A stretch of DNA of 64,000 nt from CAVVEQ01 sp963804865 (GTDB lineage Bacteria; Chloroflexota; Anaerolineae; Anaerolineales; Anaerolineaceae), in contig CAWDSH010000026.1 in the NCBI GenBank assembly GCA_963804865.1, positions 295,940-359,939 of the forward strand, given 5' to 3'. Both the position numbers and the translations under genes were made by a program. Of the stretch, positions 47,838 to 57,106 are shown in pieces; within the stretch, counting starts at the first letter, position 1; the number at the start of each line of letters is the position of its first letter. The notes under the pieces are model-generated. The model searched no databases, was not told the DNA's origin, and saw only the letters and a list, made by a program, of their open reading frames with translations.

Positions 47838-49052
47838 TCAAGCATCCTCGATGAATTTCGGTTGAACTGAAAATACGCCGGCCACTGTGCCAACGAGTGC
47901 CATCCCGGTCAAGAACCACAGGGCAGCTATCCATCCCCCCGTCAGACTATTCAGCCCGCCAATCACAAACGGACCTGCCGCACCCATCAGGTATCCTGCT
48001 CCTTGCACAAAGCCGGATAACGCCGCTGAGCCATCGGCCGTCCGGCTGCGCAAATTGATCAATGTTAAACAGACCGGGATCAGGACAAGCCCGATCCCAA
48101 TTGATGTTACCCAGATCCATACCCATTGTGGGTAGTATGCAAGCCCCAGGTATCCAAATACAAGGCAGATTGATAAGAAAAGGATTACCAGAATAGGATG
48201 TTTGATTCGGAAAAGTATCATGGGAACAAGCATTGTTGGCACAAAACCTATGGCAGTGAGGATTGATAACATGGTTCCCGCTTCAGCCTGGTTGACTCCT
48301 GCAGTAGAGGTCAGGATTTTTGGCAGCCATGACATCATTGAGGCAATATTGATGGAGCCAACACCAAAAACGATCGCCAATGCCCAGGCAGGAAGCCAGC
48401 GCCAGGCTGGGAGATAACGATGTTGAACCAGATTGGTTGATTTCTGATTCCCTTTCAACAAACGCACCCATGGAAGAGCTGCCACAAATGCCAATCCAGC
48501 CCAAACACCAGTCGAAAATCGCCAGCCTGATGATTGGGTGATGGGTACCGCTAATAAGGAAGGGATTGAAGCGCTTACCGAGACCATTCCAGTATAAATA
48601 CTGGTAACCATTCCGATCCGATCCGGGAAGTAGACTTTGATCACCGGGGGCAGGAGCACATTGCTCATGCCCATACCCGCCAGGCAAACGGTGAAGAGCA
48701 TCCCAAACATCCAAATGTTATTGGAAAAGCTACGGGCTGTAATTCCTGCGCAAACCAATATCATCGCGAGAAGGAGTGATTTTTCCAATCCGATCCTGGG
48801 AATCAACCGGGGAGCAAGCCAACCAAACAAAGCGAAAGCAAGCGGGGGAAGCATTCCCAGGACGCCCTGCGCAATTGGAGTTATGGGAAAGCTTTTCCCG
48901 ATCTCATCGTAGATCGGGGAGAGAGATGTAATGGCTGCGCGCGTATTCAGCGTGACGAGGATAATTCCAGCCAGAGCTATTGCGCGCCCAGGCCACATCT
49001 TTTTTGTTGGTCCCGCGGTCAATTCATTATCCTCGTACCCATTGATATTCAT
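47838..49052 (-). CDS. MFS transporter, CynX/NimT family
   Basis: 404 residues with 12 predicted helices. The N-terminal L-N-T-R-A-A-I-T-S-L-S-P motif is characteristic of CynX/NimT (cyanate/nitroimidazole) carriers, and A-G-M-G-M-S-N-V-L-L-P-P is typical too. A minus-strand TATAAT lies 5 bases before the ATG and no Shine-Dalgarno is visible, which again suggests a leaderless mRNA. Substrate unknown; drug or anion export is possible. Confidence 0.88.
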   Translation of the reverse strand: MNINGYEDNELTAGPTKKMWPGRAIALAGIILVTLNTRAAITSLSPIYDEIGKSFPITPIAQGVLGMLPPLAFALFGWLAPRLIPRIGLEKSLLLAMILVCAGITARSFSNNIWMFGMLFTVCLAGMGMSNVLLPPVIKVYFPDRIGMVTSIYTGMVSVSASIPSLLAVPITQSSGWRFSTGVWAGLAFVAALPWVRLLKGNQKSTNLVQHRYLPAWRWLPAWALAIVFGVGSINIASMMSWLPKILTSTAGVNQAEAGTMLSILTAIGFVPTMLVPMILFRIKHPILVILFLSICLVFGYLGLAYYPQWVWIWVTSIGIGLVLIPVCLTLINLRSRTADGSAALSGFVQGAGYLMGAAGPFVIGGLNSLTGGWIAALWFLTGMALVGTVAGVFSVQPKFIEDA

Positions 49053-49057
49053 AAGAT

Positions 49058-49063
49058 ATTATA
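49058..49063 (-). promoter_or_regulatory. -10 box for a leaderless MFS transcript
   Basis: TATAAT on the minus strand, 5 bases from ATG 49052. Same geometry as the neighbouring radical SAM gene. Confidence 0.4.
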
Positions 49064-49197
49064 GAACCCGATTAACCATGAATTGCCAGTCATTCAGGTC
49101 AACAGTTATTAACACAAATACCAAGCTCTATTTAATCGATTGCCAGGAGAGATTTCCCAACGCACAATAAATATGCAGCTTTTCGATTTTCTTGAAA

Positions 49198-49905
49198 TTA
49201 CCCCACACCCAGAAAGGCTTCCTGGACGATGGTATTTTCTTGAAGCGCCTGTGCGGTATCAGCAAAGCGGACGTGACCTGTCTCCATCACGATTCCATAA
49301 TCAGCGATCTTGAGCGCTGCCCGGGCATTCTGCTCACTGAGCAGGATGGTCATGCCTTGTTGATTCAACTCGGTAACGATCTTAAATACTGTTTTCACCA
49401 AGAGCGGCGCCAGACCAAGCGATGGCTCATCCATGATAAGGAGTTTTGGCCTGGACATTAACGCCCGGCCAATTGCCAGCATTTGCTGTTCACCACCACT
49501 CAAGGAGCCTGCAAGCTGTTTTTTTCGATCCTTGATTGCAGGGAATAAGTCATACATCTTTTGCTTATCGAGGGCAATTTCAGAATTGTCTTTGCGGATA
49601 TAAGCGCCCATCTCGAGGTTCTCATCCACGGTCAATACCGGGAAGATTCGCCTACCTTCCGGCACATAACCTATACCCAACCGCACCACTTCATCTGCAG
49701 CCAGGTGGTGAATGGGTTTTCCATCAAGCAATATTGAGCCCTCTTTGGGATGCAGTAAACCGAGAATTGTCTTAATGGTGGTAGACTTGCCTGCACCATT
49801 TGCGCCAATCAACGTGGTGATGGTTCCCTTTCTAACCTGGAGGGAAATACCTTTAACAGCGTGAATTTCACCGTAATACGTGTGAAGATTTTCGATGACT
49901 AGCAT
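49198..49905 (-). CDS. livF: Branched-chain amino acid-type ABC transporter ATP-binding protein
   Basis: 235 residues. Walker A G-A-N-G-A-G-K-S-T, signature L-S-G-G-E-Q-Q, Walker B L-L-I-M-D-E-P-S-L-G-L-A and the LivF-type ending. It forms the ATPase dimer with the LivG-type protein, whose end overlaps its start by 7 bases. Last gene of the leftward importer and probably of the whole 62.2-49.2 kb unit. The family also moves organic acids and amides, so the substrate need not be an amino acid. Confidence 0.93.
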   Translation of the reverse strand: MLVIENLHTYYGEIHAVKGISLQVRKGTITTLIGANGAGKSTTIKTILGLLHPKEGSILLDGKPIHHLAADEVVRLGIGYVPEGRRIFPVLTVDENLEMGAYIRKDNSEIALDKQKMYDLFPAIKDRKKQLAGSLSGGEQQMLAIGRALMSRPKLLIMDEPSLGLAPLLVKTVFKIVTELNQQGMTILLSEQNARAALKIADYGIVMETGHVRFADTAQALQENTIVQEAFLGVG

Positions 49906-50666
49906 AGCTCTTCCTCCTTACCGAGGTAAGCTTCAATGACCTTGGGATCATTACGCACGCAATCACAATCGCCTTCAGCAATCTTCTTGCCGTAATCGAT
50001 GACCGTGATTGTCTGGCAAGAGCCCATTACCAATTTCATGTCGTGTTCAACAATAAAAATGGTTATGCCGGATTCGTGGATTGTGTTAAGGATGCCGCTC
50101 AATTCAACCGTCTCCATTTCGTTTAGCCCTGCAGCAGGTTCATCAAGAAGTAAGACCTTTGGATCAGTAGCGAGCGCCCGCGCTATTTCCACCCGCCGCT
50201 GCGTTCCATATGGCAGGCTGATCGCCCGATCGTATGCAAACTTGCGGATATCCAGCAAATCCAACAACTTCATCGCTTTGTCAGTAAATATCTTGTCTTC
50301 TTTTCTGGCAGCCACAGGATTGAACATCGCATTTAATAATTTTGTCTTTGCATGATGCCCCATGGATACCATGACATTTTCCAGGACCGACATACTCTTG
50401 AACAATCTCAAGTTCTGAAAAGTGCGGGCAAAACCCGCATCTGTTATTTCATGAGCGGGTAAACCAGTCAGGTCCTTGCCTTCAAAAATGAACTTTCCGC
50501 TGGTAGGTTTGTAATACCCCGACAGCATATTAAATATTGTGGTTTTTCCTGATCCGTTGGGACCAATTAAACCGTGAATTTCATGTTCTTTTACATTGAT
50601 GGATATATTATCAACAGCAATAAGTCCGCCAAACCTCATGGTTAAGTGTTCAAGTTCCAGGAACAT
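49899..50666 (-). CDS. livG: Branched-chain amino acid-type ABC transporter ATP-binding protein
   Basis: 255 residues. Walker A G-P-N-G-S-G-K-T-T, the LivG-typical G-F-A-R-T-F-Q-N-L-R-L-F Q-loop, signature-region L-P-Y-G-T-Q-R-R and Walker B L-L-L-D-E-P-A-A-G-L-N. Starts one base after the LivM stop (TGAAATG), which points to coupled translation. Partner of the LivF-type ATPase. Confidence 0.94.
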   Translation of the reverse strand: MFLELEHLTMRFGGLIAVDNISINVKEHEIHGLIGPNGSGKTTIFNMLSGYYKPTSGKFIFEGKDLTGLPAHEITDAGFARTFQNLRLFKSMSVLENVMVSMGHHAKTKLLNAMFNPVAARKEDKIFTDKAMKLLDLLDIRKFAYDRAISLPYGTQRRVEIARALATDPKVLLLDEPAAGLNEMETVELSGILNTIHESGITIFIVEHDMKLVMGSCQTITVIDYGKKIAEGDCDCVRNDPKVIEAYLGKEEELC

Positions 50667-50667
50667 T

Positions 50668-51672
50668 TCATTTCTCCTTTGCTGCCAGATCTTTGTCTGG
50701 TTTATGTAGCCTGGAAATTGTGGCAGATAATATCGTTTTCAGACGATTGGATACCTCCATCAAACCACCCGGTACAAAAAGCACCACGATCATGATGGCA
50801 AGCCCGTAAACCACATACTGCCAATCTTGAATAGCGCGTAGATATTCCTGCAAGATTGGGAGGATCGTCGCGCCAACGATGGAACCAGTCAGATTTCCCA
50901 TGCCGCCCACCATGGTCATGGTCATGATGACCAGGGTGGTTTTATGTTCAAAAATATCCGGGCTGATATAAGTGTTCAAATGTGCGTACAATGCGCCGGC
51001 TAGTCCGGCGAAACAACCACTGATGATAAATGCCAATATTTTAAAACGACCTGCATTGACACCCATGGCTGGCGCAGTCTTGTAATCATCCCTAATCGCG
51101 CGGAAGTTGCGTCCCACCCGACCCGATAATATTTGCTTGGCCAGTAAATAACCCAGGATTACGAAAATCAGAATGATGTAATAATATTTTTCGTCGCTAT
51201 CGATCGCGATCCCAAATAAATTCGGCATCTGGATCCTTGAAATTCCATCCACGCCACCTGCAAATTTGGTTTCGTTCACCAGGATGATATTGATGATTTC
51301 ATTCAGACCAATGGTAACGATTGAAAGATAATGCGCCCTCACCTTTAGTGAAGGTAATCCAACGAATCCACCGATGATACCCCCAGCTAAAATTGAACAA
51401 GGAAGGGTTGCCCAAAGAGGAAAGCCCAGCCTGGTATTCAGCAACCCTGCCGTGTACGAACCGATCGCCCAAAGACCTCCCATGGCGAGGTTGAATTGCC
51501 CGGCGTACCCCATGGCGATATTTAACCCCAGGCTCAGCAGGATATAGATGCCAACCATATTGAGTATGTGGACCTGATACCGGCTTTTAGCAATAAATGG
51601 GAATATCAATAAGAAGATAGCAACGAGCACGAGCAGAACTATTTTTATAATCTTCGATGTACTTTTCTTCAT
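50668..51672 (-). CDS. livM: Branched-chain amino acid-type ABC transporter permease
   Basis: 334 residues, about 9-10 helices. LivM-type features are L-S-L-G-L-N-I-A-M-G-Y-A-G-Q-F-N-L-A near helix 2-3 and the cytoplasmic loop G-R-N-F-R-A-I-R-D-D. The start has GGAGAG. It pairs with the LivH-type permease 40 bases upstream. Confidence 0.94.
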   Translation of the reverse strand: MKKSTSKIIKIVLLVLVAIFLLIFPFIAKSRYQVHILNMVGIYILLSLGLNIAMGYAGQFNLAMGGLWAIGSYTAGLLNTRLGFPLWATLPCSILAGGIIGGFVGLPSLKVRAHYLSIVTIGLNEIINIILVNETKFAGGVDGISRIQMPNLFGIAIDSDEKYYYIILIFVILGYLLAKQILSGRVGRNFRAIRDDYKTAPAMGVNAGRFKILAFIISGCFAGLAGALYAHLNTYISPDIFEHKTTLVIMTMTMVGGMGNLTGSIVGATILPILQEYLRAIQDWQYVVYGLAIMIVVLFVPGGLMEVSNRLKTILSATISRLHKPDKDLAAKEK

Positions 51673-51712
51673 GACTCTCTCCGATTACTATTATCCATAT
51701 GCAGTCGTGTGC

Positions 51713-52606
51713 TCATACTTTATCCACGCTCTTCTCGCCGAGGATACCAGAAGGCAAAAACATAAGCACGATCAATACAATAACGAAGGAAATGCCTTTG
51801 GTGTATTGAGATGAAATATAACCAGAAGAAAGCGACTCAATGACACCAAATAACACTCCACCTAAAATGGCACCCGGGATATTGCCCAAACCCCCCATAA
51901 CCGCGCTGGCAAAACCCTTGGTTCCCACAGCAGAACCCATGGCGGGATTCACGTAGACAATGGGAGCCGCGAGGATCCCAGCCGCAGCAGCCAAGCCGAA
52001 ACCTATGGCAAAGGTGATCGCATTGGTCATATTGACATGAATGCCCATCGTCCTGGCTATATCACGATCCATCTGGGATGCCCGCATCGCCTTGCCGATC
52101 TTGGATTTGGTCAGGAAGATCTGCAGGCTTATTAAAAGAACGGCAGCCACGGAAATCAACAAAATATTCTGAGGTAAAACACGAATACCTGCGATAATGA
52201 TTGGTTTAAGAGACAGGGGGGAATCAACCGCAAAACCTTCAGCACCAAAAATGATGATCATGAGATTATCTATGATGAATCCCAGACCGATGGTTCCCAG
52301 GAGCATGTTCCTTAAATCGACATCAGCAAGGCGGCGGAAAACCCGCTCAATAATGACTCCAAAACCAGCACAAAGCAAAACCCCCAGGATAAAAGAAATG
52401 GAATAAGGTAATTCCAGACCTTTGATCATGCCCGTATACCAGATCATCCCTAAATAGGTGCCGACCATGTAAATACTGCCATGTGCAAAGTTGATCAATC
52501 CCATGGACCGGTAAATCATGGAGGTTCCCAATGCAACGAGCGCATAAAGGCTGCCAATACCAATCCCACCAATGATCGTTTGAACGAGTACACTGAGTTC
52601 GCGCAT
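51713..52606 (-). CDS. livH: Branched-chain amino acid-type ABC transporter permease
   Basis: 297 residues, about 8 helices. The opening Q-T-I-I-G-G-I-G-I-G-S-L-Y-A-L-V-A-L-G and later G-L-I-N-F-A-H-G are hallmarks of LivH. The cytoplasmic loop K-I-G-K-A-M-R-A-S-Q is conserved. AAAGGA precedes the ATG. Separated from the binding-protein gene by a GC-rich hairpin. Confidence 0.94.
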   Translation of the reverse strand: MRELSVLVQTIIGGIGIGSLYALVALGTSMIYRSMGLINFAHGSIYMVGTYLGMIWYTGMIKGLELPYSISFILGVLLCAGFGVIIERVFRRLADVDLRNMLLGTIGLGFIIDNLMIIIFGAEGFAVDSPLSLKPIIIAGIRVLPQNILLISVAAVLLISLQIFLTKSKIGKAMRASQMDRDIARTMGIHVNMTNAITFAIGFGLAAAAGILAAPIVYVNPAMGSAVGTKGFASAVMGGLGNIPGAILGGVLFGVIESLSSGYISSQYTKGISFVIVLIVLMFLPSGILGEKSVDKV

Positions 52607-52646
52607 AAAAAATCCTTTGTTAAGAAAACAAAATCAAAAAGAAATT

Positions 52647-52673
52647 CTAGGGGCGGAATTATCCCGCCCCTAG
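52647..52673 (-). terminator. Stem-loop after the branched-chain-type binding protein gene
   Basis: A 10-base GC-rich stem (CTAGGGGCGG at 52647-52656, complement at 52664-52673). On the minus strand it runs into AATTTCTTTTTGATTTTG. It lies between the binding-protein and LivH genes and may act as a partial terminator. Confidence 0.65.
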
Positions 52674-52690
52674 ATCATTATATATATTTA

Positions 52691-53884
52691 TTACTCCAAG
52701 AATTCAAACTCCCCATCACCCAACCACTGACCCATCATGGTCACCGTGAGGGTTTCTCCAGTTTCATCAACGCACATCACACCCTGCAAACCCATATAGC
52801 TGCAAACCTTGTGCATTTCAGTTGCGACATTATCAGGGGTCAGCGGGTCCGCGTTTTCCATGGCGATGAAGAGAACCTGCATCAGGTCATAAACATTGGC
52901 GCCATGTGTCTCGGCTGCGACACCCCAGCGATCAAGATAGGCTTTGGCGAAGGCGCGGGTTTGATCATTGTAATCATTTCCCGGATAACCCGAGGTAAAG
53001 TAAATGCCTTTCGCAAATTCTGCGGTGGCGGCTTCCAGGAATTTAGGCGTGCTTACAGCCTGACCACCAGCCATGGTACCTTCAAAGCCCAGCTGCCTGG
53101 CCTGCTTGGCAATCAAGCCGGCGGCAACTTCGGAGCTGGCGAGAAGCAGAACTTCCGGTTCGGTGTTGATGATCTTGGTCAACTGACCGGAGAAGTCCTT
53201 GTCATCCGCGCCGTGCTGCTCATAGGCGAGGGGGGTGAGATTGTGTTTCGCGAGAGCATCGGTCTGATATTGCGCTTCACCCTTGCCATAGGCCGTGTTG
53301 TCACCAATGATGGCGAATTTTGTAAATCCTTCGCCCACAAGGAAATCAACGATGGGTGTTTCAAAGGCAGGCCCGGCGGGGCAGGAGCGGAAGATATAGG
53401 GGCTGCCCTGCTGCGTGATGGTCACATTGGTGCCGAAGGTCATCTGCGGAATTTTGGCTGCCTGGAAGATCGGAATATCTGCAAGGGCGCAGCTACTGTT
53501 GGTGGTAGCCCAGGCCGCGATCACATTGTCCTCAGAGACGACTTTTTGCGCAATAGTCACGGACGTGGTCGGATCGGCTGTATCATCGTAGACCAGCAGT
53601 TTGAGTTGGCAGCCCTTAATTCCACCGGCTGCGTTCTTCTCTTCCACCGCCAGGGTGACACCCCTGACCATCCATTCGCCGAGGGTGGCGTTGGTGCCTG
53701 TCATGGCGCCGATGATGGCGATCTTGAGGGGTTCAGTGCAAACTTCCTCGGTGGGTTCCTCAACGACCACAACCGGTTCTGCAGTCGGTTCCACAACAGG
53801 TTCAGGCGTGGGTGTCGCTTTTGGCGCGCAAGCAGATACCACCAGGGCGAGCACAAGTACTACAAAAATCCAACTTCGTTTCAT
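52691..53884 (-). CDS. Branched-chain amino acid-type ABC transporter substrate-binding lipoprotein
   Basis: 397 residues from ATG 53884, which has AGGAG upstream. Signal peptide with lipobox V-S-A-C, then a Pro/Glu/Val-rich linker typical of Anaerolineae-like lipoproteins, then a Leu/Ile/Val-binding type-1 fold (I-A-I-I-G-A-M-T-G opening, G-G-I-K-G-C-Q-L). A 243-base gap separates it from the isomerase gene upstream, so it may also have its own promoter. The substrate is presumably what the enzyme cluster upstream degrades. Confidence 0.9.
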   Translation of the reverse strand: MKRSWIFVVLVLALVVSACAPKATPTPEPVVEPTAEPVVVVEEPTEEVCTEPLKIAIIGAMTGTNATLGEWMVRGVTLAVEEKNAAGGIKGCQLKLLVYDDTADPTTSVTIAQKVVSEDNVIAAWATTNSSCALADIPIFQAAKIPQMTFGTNVTITQQGSPYIFRSCPAGPAFETPIVDFLVGEGFTKFAIIGDNTAYGKGEAQYQTDALAKHNLTPLAYEQHGADDKDFSGQLTKIINTEPEVLLLASSEVAAGLIAKQARQLGFEGTMAGGQAVSTPKFLEAATAEFAKGIYFTSGYPGNDYNDQTRAFAKAYLDRWGVAAETHGANVYDLMQVLFIAMENADPLTPDNVATEMHKVCSYMGLQGVMCVDETGETLTVTMMGQWLGDGEFEFLE

Positions 53885-54127
53885 CTCAAATCTCCTATTT
53901 TTTAGATTTTGTTGATTCAACTCAATGTCCAAATTGTGTATCTGTATCTCTGAGAGCACCTCCTTTCTGATTTTTCGTTTTCACGCTTTCAATTCCTTTT
54001 CGATCACTCGAAAAAATTCTCAGGAATTGCTTCTACTTGCATATAGACTCCAGGATAAGATTTCCTGGTGCACACCTAATTGATTCGTTTTCAAGTAATT
54101 TATTTCCGTTAGTACCTCCCATTGAAT

Positions 54128-54928
54128 TTAATTTGAATTGTTAATTCCATATGCCTTGAAAAAATCGATCCCATTACGAAGATCCTGGGGAAAATCGGTG
54201 AATGTGTTTGCCTCAATCGAGATGATCCCGTCATAGTCGATCTTCTCAAGTGCGCGAAACAGATTCGAATAATCGTGCCCATCATCCACACGGGGAACGA
54301 CCCGCTGCGGGAATGGTGTCTCCGGATTATCAATATGCACGTGTTTTATGTGCTCGCCATACTTCTCGATGATGTTGAAAGGGTGGTTTCGATCGACAAA
54401 CCAGCGATAATCCAGGAATGTTCCCAGATTGGGCCTTCCCACAACCTTCGCGTAATCAATTGCCTCGGGGATACTTTGGATCACGTTGGAAACCGTGGGT
54501 GCCAAAGGCTCAATCAAGACAGTGATCCCTTTTTCGTCGGCAATATCCGCCAGCATGCGCATGAAGGTCAGATTCTTTTCCCTGGCAGGCTCAATATCCC
54601 CGGAGGTGGGCAAACTACGGGTGCGACCATTTCCAAAGACGTAGTACTTGATACCCATTTTGGCAGCGCGATCCGCGCCTTTCATTAGAAAACCGCGATA
54701 AAAATCAAGGTCAAAGCTCTCGTCAGCCACGACCTGGTCCAATGGAACCGGATTATCGAGGACTTCACAAACCAAAGAAACCTTTTTGAGTTTCTGACAA
54801 ACGTCCTCAAAACCAGGATCATCCATCGCGATGATTTCGCGCATGTGCATTTCAATACAATCGTAGCCCGCGTCGGCGATGGCATCGATGTCCTTGCCAA
54901 ATCCAAAAAAGCTGAGCCTGGGTTTCAT
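54128..54928 (-). CDS. TIM-barrel sugar isomerase/epimerase
   Basis: 266 residues of the AP-endonuclease-2/xylose-isomerase-like barrel (PF01261). Metal-site residues appear in V-L-I-E-P (strand 5), T-F-L-D-Y (strand 6), H-V-H-I-D (strand 7) and S-I-E-A (strand 8). A full AAAGGAT ribosome site precedes ATG 54928. It isomerises or epimerises a keto-sugar and is intact, unlike its relative at 15027. It follows two alcohol dehydrogenases in the same operon. Confidence 0.88.
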   Translation of the reverse strand: MKPRLSFFGFGKDIDAIADAGYDCIEMHMREIIAMDDPGFEDVCQKLKKVSLVCEVLDNPVPLDQVVADESFDLDFYRGFLMKGADRAAKMGIKYYVFGNGRTRSLPTSGDIEPAREKNLTFMRMLADIADEKGITVLIEPLAPTVSNVIQSIPEAIDYAKVVGRPNLGTFLDYRWFVDRNHPFNIIEKYGEHIKHVHIDNPETPFPQRVVPRVDDGHDYSNLFRALEKIDYDGIISIEANTFTDFPQDLRNGIDFFKAYGINNSN

Positions 54929-54950
54929 CCGATATCCTTTACTCGACCCG

Positions 54951-55982
54951 CTAATCGTTTTTCAGAATTACTTTGATGTCCGTTGCATTTCCAGAGACCA
55001 GCTCCTGGAAAAGCCGGGGACCTTCGCTCATGGGGTATTCCGCGGTGATGATCTTCCCGGCCGGGATCTCTCCTGATTCGATCAGCTGGATGCCCTCTTC
55101 CATCTCGGTGATATAGAGATACACGCTTTGGAAGGTCAATTCCTTGATCGCTGCATGCTTGTATTCAAACTCGATCTTTGGCTGCGCCAAACCAACCCAG
55201 ACGACCTTACCCCCCAGTCGAGCTACGTCAGAACTGAGATTTACCGTGGTCTGATTGCCAACAGCATCAAAAACGACATCCACACCTCCACCGCCAGTCA
55301 ATTTGCGGGTAAATGCATAAAAATCTTCTTTGGCATTGAGGACATCAGTCGCACCACACTCCTTTGCCATGTCCAGGCGCTTGTCCAGTACGTCCATGGC
55401 GATGATGGTCTTGGCACCAAAATGCTTCGCGCACATGATGGTCAATAATCCAATGGGTCCGCAGCCAATTACAGCGACCGATTTCCCGGTGAGGTCACCT
55501 GCAAGTTTTGTGGCTCGCAATCCTGTTGAAAGGGGCTCCGCCAAAGCATATTCAGCAAAAGTACGTTTACCCGATAAGGGAAGCAATTTGGCTGCCGGTG
55601 CAACAACATAATCCGCCATTGCGCCGTTATAACTTCCACCCATCATGGTGGTACCAATGATGCGGCGGTTTTCACAGACATTGGTCAAACCTATCTTGCA
55701 GGCCGGGCACTTTCCACAAAACATGTTGGTATAAACGCCAACTTTATCGCCAACTTTGGCGGTTGTAACCGCATCTCCCAGAGCTGCAACCTCGCCTGCA
55801 AACTCATGACCCATGATCAACGGCGGTACGCGCATCGTGTTTCCTCCACGAAATCCTGCCAGATCCGAGCCGCAAATGGAGACGGCTTTTATTTTGACCA
55901 ACACCTCATCTGCCTTTGGTTTGGGCGTTTCAACCTCTTCATAACGAATATCGCCAGTGCCATGGAAAACCAATGCTTTCAT
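54951..55982 (-). CDS. Zinc-dependent alcohol dehydrogenase 1 (sorbitol/galactitol-phosphate dehydrogenase-like)
   Basis: 343 residues, MDR family. Catalytic zinc site Cys in C-G-S-D and G-H-E-F; structural zinc site in C-G-K-C-P-A-C-x7-C; NAD site I-G-C-G-P-I-G. Closest in style to polyol-phosphate dehydrogenases of the GatD type. GGGAGAGG precedes the start. Its neighbour at 56031 is a clear paralogue. The pair probably interconverts hydroxyl and keto groups of the pathway's sugar. Confidence 0.92.
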   Translation of the reverse strand: MKALVFHGTGDIRYEEVETPKPKADEVLVKIKAVSICGSDLAGFRGGNTMRVPPLIMGHEFAGEVAALGDAVTTAKVGDKVGVYTNMFCGKCPACKIGLTNVCENRRIIGTTMMGGSYNGAMADYVVAPAAKLLPLSGKRTFAEYALAEPLSTGLRATKLAGDLTGKSVAVIGCGPIGLLTIMCAKHFGAKTIIAMDVLDKRLDMAKECGATDVLNAKEDFYAFTRKLTGGGGVDVVFDAVGNQTTVNLSSDVARLGGKVVWVGLAQPKIEFEYKHAAIKELTFQSVYLYITEMEEGIQLIESGEIPAGKIITAEYPMSEGPRLFQELVSGNATDIKVILKND

Positions 55983-56030
55983 TGAATACCTCTCCCTGTA
56001 TATTTATTGATTCGATTTACCATCAAACCC

Positions 56031-57068
56031 TCAATCATTCGTTAGAATGATCTTTACGTCTGGACAATCACATTGACACAAGTTCTTGAATACTTCCACA
56101 CCATCACTGAGCGGATGGACTGAAGTGATCAAGTTATCAACATTTATTTTCTTTTCAGCGATGCTTTTTATCACGTCACCGAATTCGGTTGTGAACATGT
56201 AACTTCCCAACAGGGATATCTGCCGGGCTACGATGGGAAACGGATCCAACTCGACCTTCTGGTGCATCAAGGCAACGAGGACAATGTTGCCGCCGTTACG
56301 CACCATTTCGATGGATTTTTCCAAAATGCCCGGGACACCTGCGGCAATCACGACGCGGTCAACACCAATACCTTCAGTAAGGTTTTTTATTACCGAAACG
56401 ACATCACCGGAACCATTAATGACTTCATCAGCTCCGAATTCTTTTGCCAGATCCAGGCGTCTTTGCAGTACGTCAGAGACAAAAACCCGCTTGTTTCCCC
56501 CGGATTTTAGGAACTTCAGGATCATTAGTCCAATCGGTCCAGCACCGATGAGGGCAACCCTTTCGCCTTCTCCGAAGTCACCCAATCTTGCGGCACACAG
56601 TGAGACAGACAATGGCTCCACCAATGCGCCTTGAATAAAACTGACACCTTCGAGCAGTGGATATAGTGCCGTAGCCCTGACCGTTAAATATTCCTGCATC
56701 GCGCCATCGTGACCGACGCCGCCAATCGATGTGCCCAGGCTGTACCGTTTCGGACAAAGGTTGATTTGTCCGTGTGCGCAGTAATAACAGCTACCGCAAT
56801 ATAAAATGGGGTTGGCGGTCACTGCCTGCCCAATATGAAAGTTTTCAACACCTTCACCCAGGCTTGCAACCTCCCCTGAGAATTCATGCCCAAGCACAAT
56901 GGGAGGCTGCCATCGATCTGATACCTCAGGAAGCTTGTAGGCGCCCAGGTCAGATCCACATACAGATACAGCCTTGACCTTGACCAGGACTTCTCCCTTA
57001 CCCGGGACTGGGATGGGTCTGTCTTCCAGGCGCACATCACCCGGTCCGTAATAAACCAGAGCTTTCAT
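56031..57068 (-). CDS. Zinc-dependent alcohol dehydrogenase 2 (sorbitol dehydrogenase-like)
   Basis: 345 residues, paralogue of the preceding entry. Catalytic zinc C-G-S-D and G-H-E-F, structural cysteines in C-G-S-C-Y-Y-C-x7-C and cofactor site I-G-A-G-P-I-G. The start was placed at M-K-A-L-V-Y-Y to match the paralogue. Both enzymes keep all zinc ligands, so neither is decaying. Divergence suggests different substrates within the pathway. Confidence 0.92.
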   Translation of the reverse strand: MKALVYYGPGDVRLEDRPIPVPGKGEVLVKVKAVSVCGSDLGAYKLPEVSDRWQPPIVLGHEFSGEVASLGEGVENFHIGQAVTANPILYCGSCYYCAHGQINLCPKRYSLGTSIGGVGHDGAMQEYLTVRATALYPLLEGVSFIQGALVEPLSVSLCAARLGDFGEGERVALIGAGPIGLMILKFLKSGGNKRVFVSDVLQRRLDLAKEFGADEVINGSGDVVSVIKNLTEGIGVDRVVIAAGVPGILEKSIEMVRNGGNIVLVALMHQKVELDPFPIVARQISLLGSYMFTTEFGDVIKSIAEKKINVDNLITSVHPLSDGVEVFKNLCQCDCPDVKIILTND

Positions 57069-57106
57069 CATTTCCACTTTTCCATATCAGTTTCCATGAT
57101 CATTTT

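Noticed and set aside
52481..53905. 474-codon plus-strand frame opposite the branched-chain-type binding protein
   Set aside because: Antisense shadow of a clear lipoprotein gene with low-complexity content and no recognisable domain.
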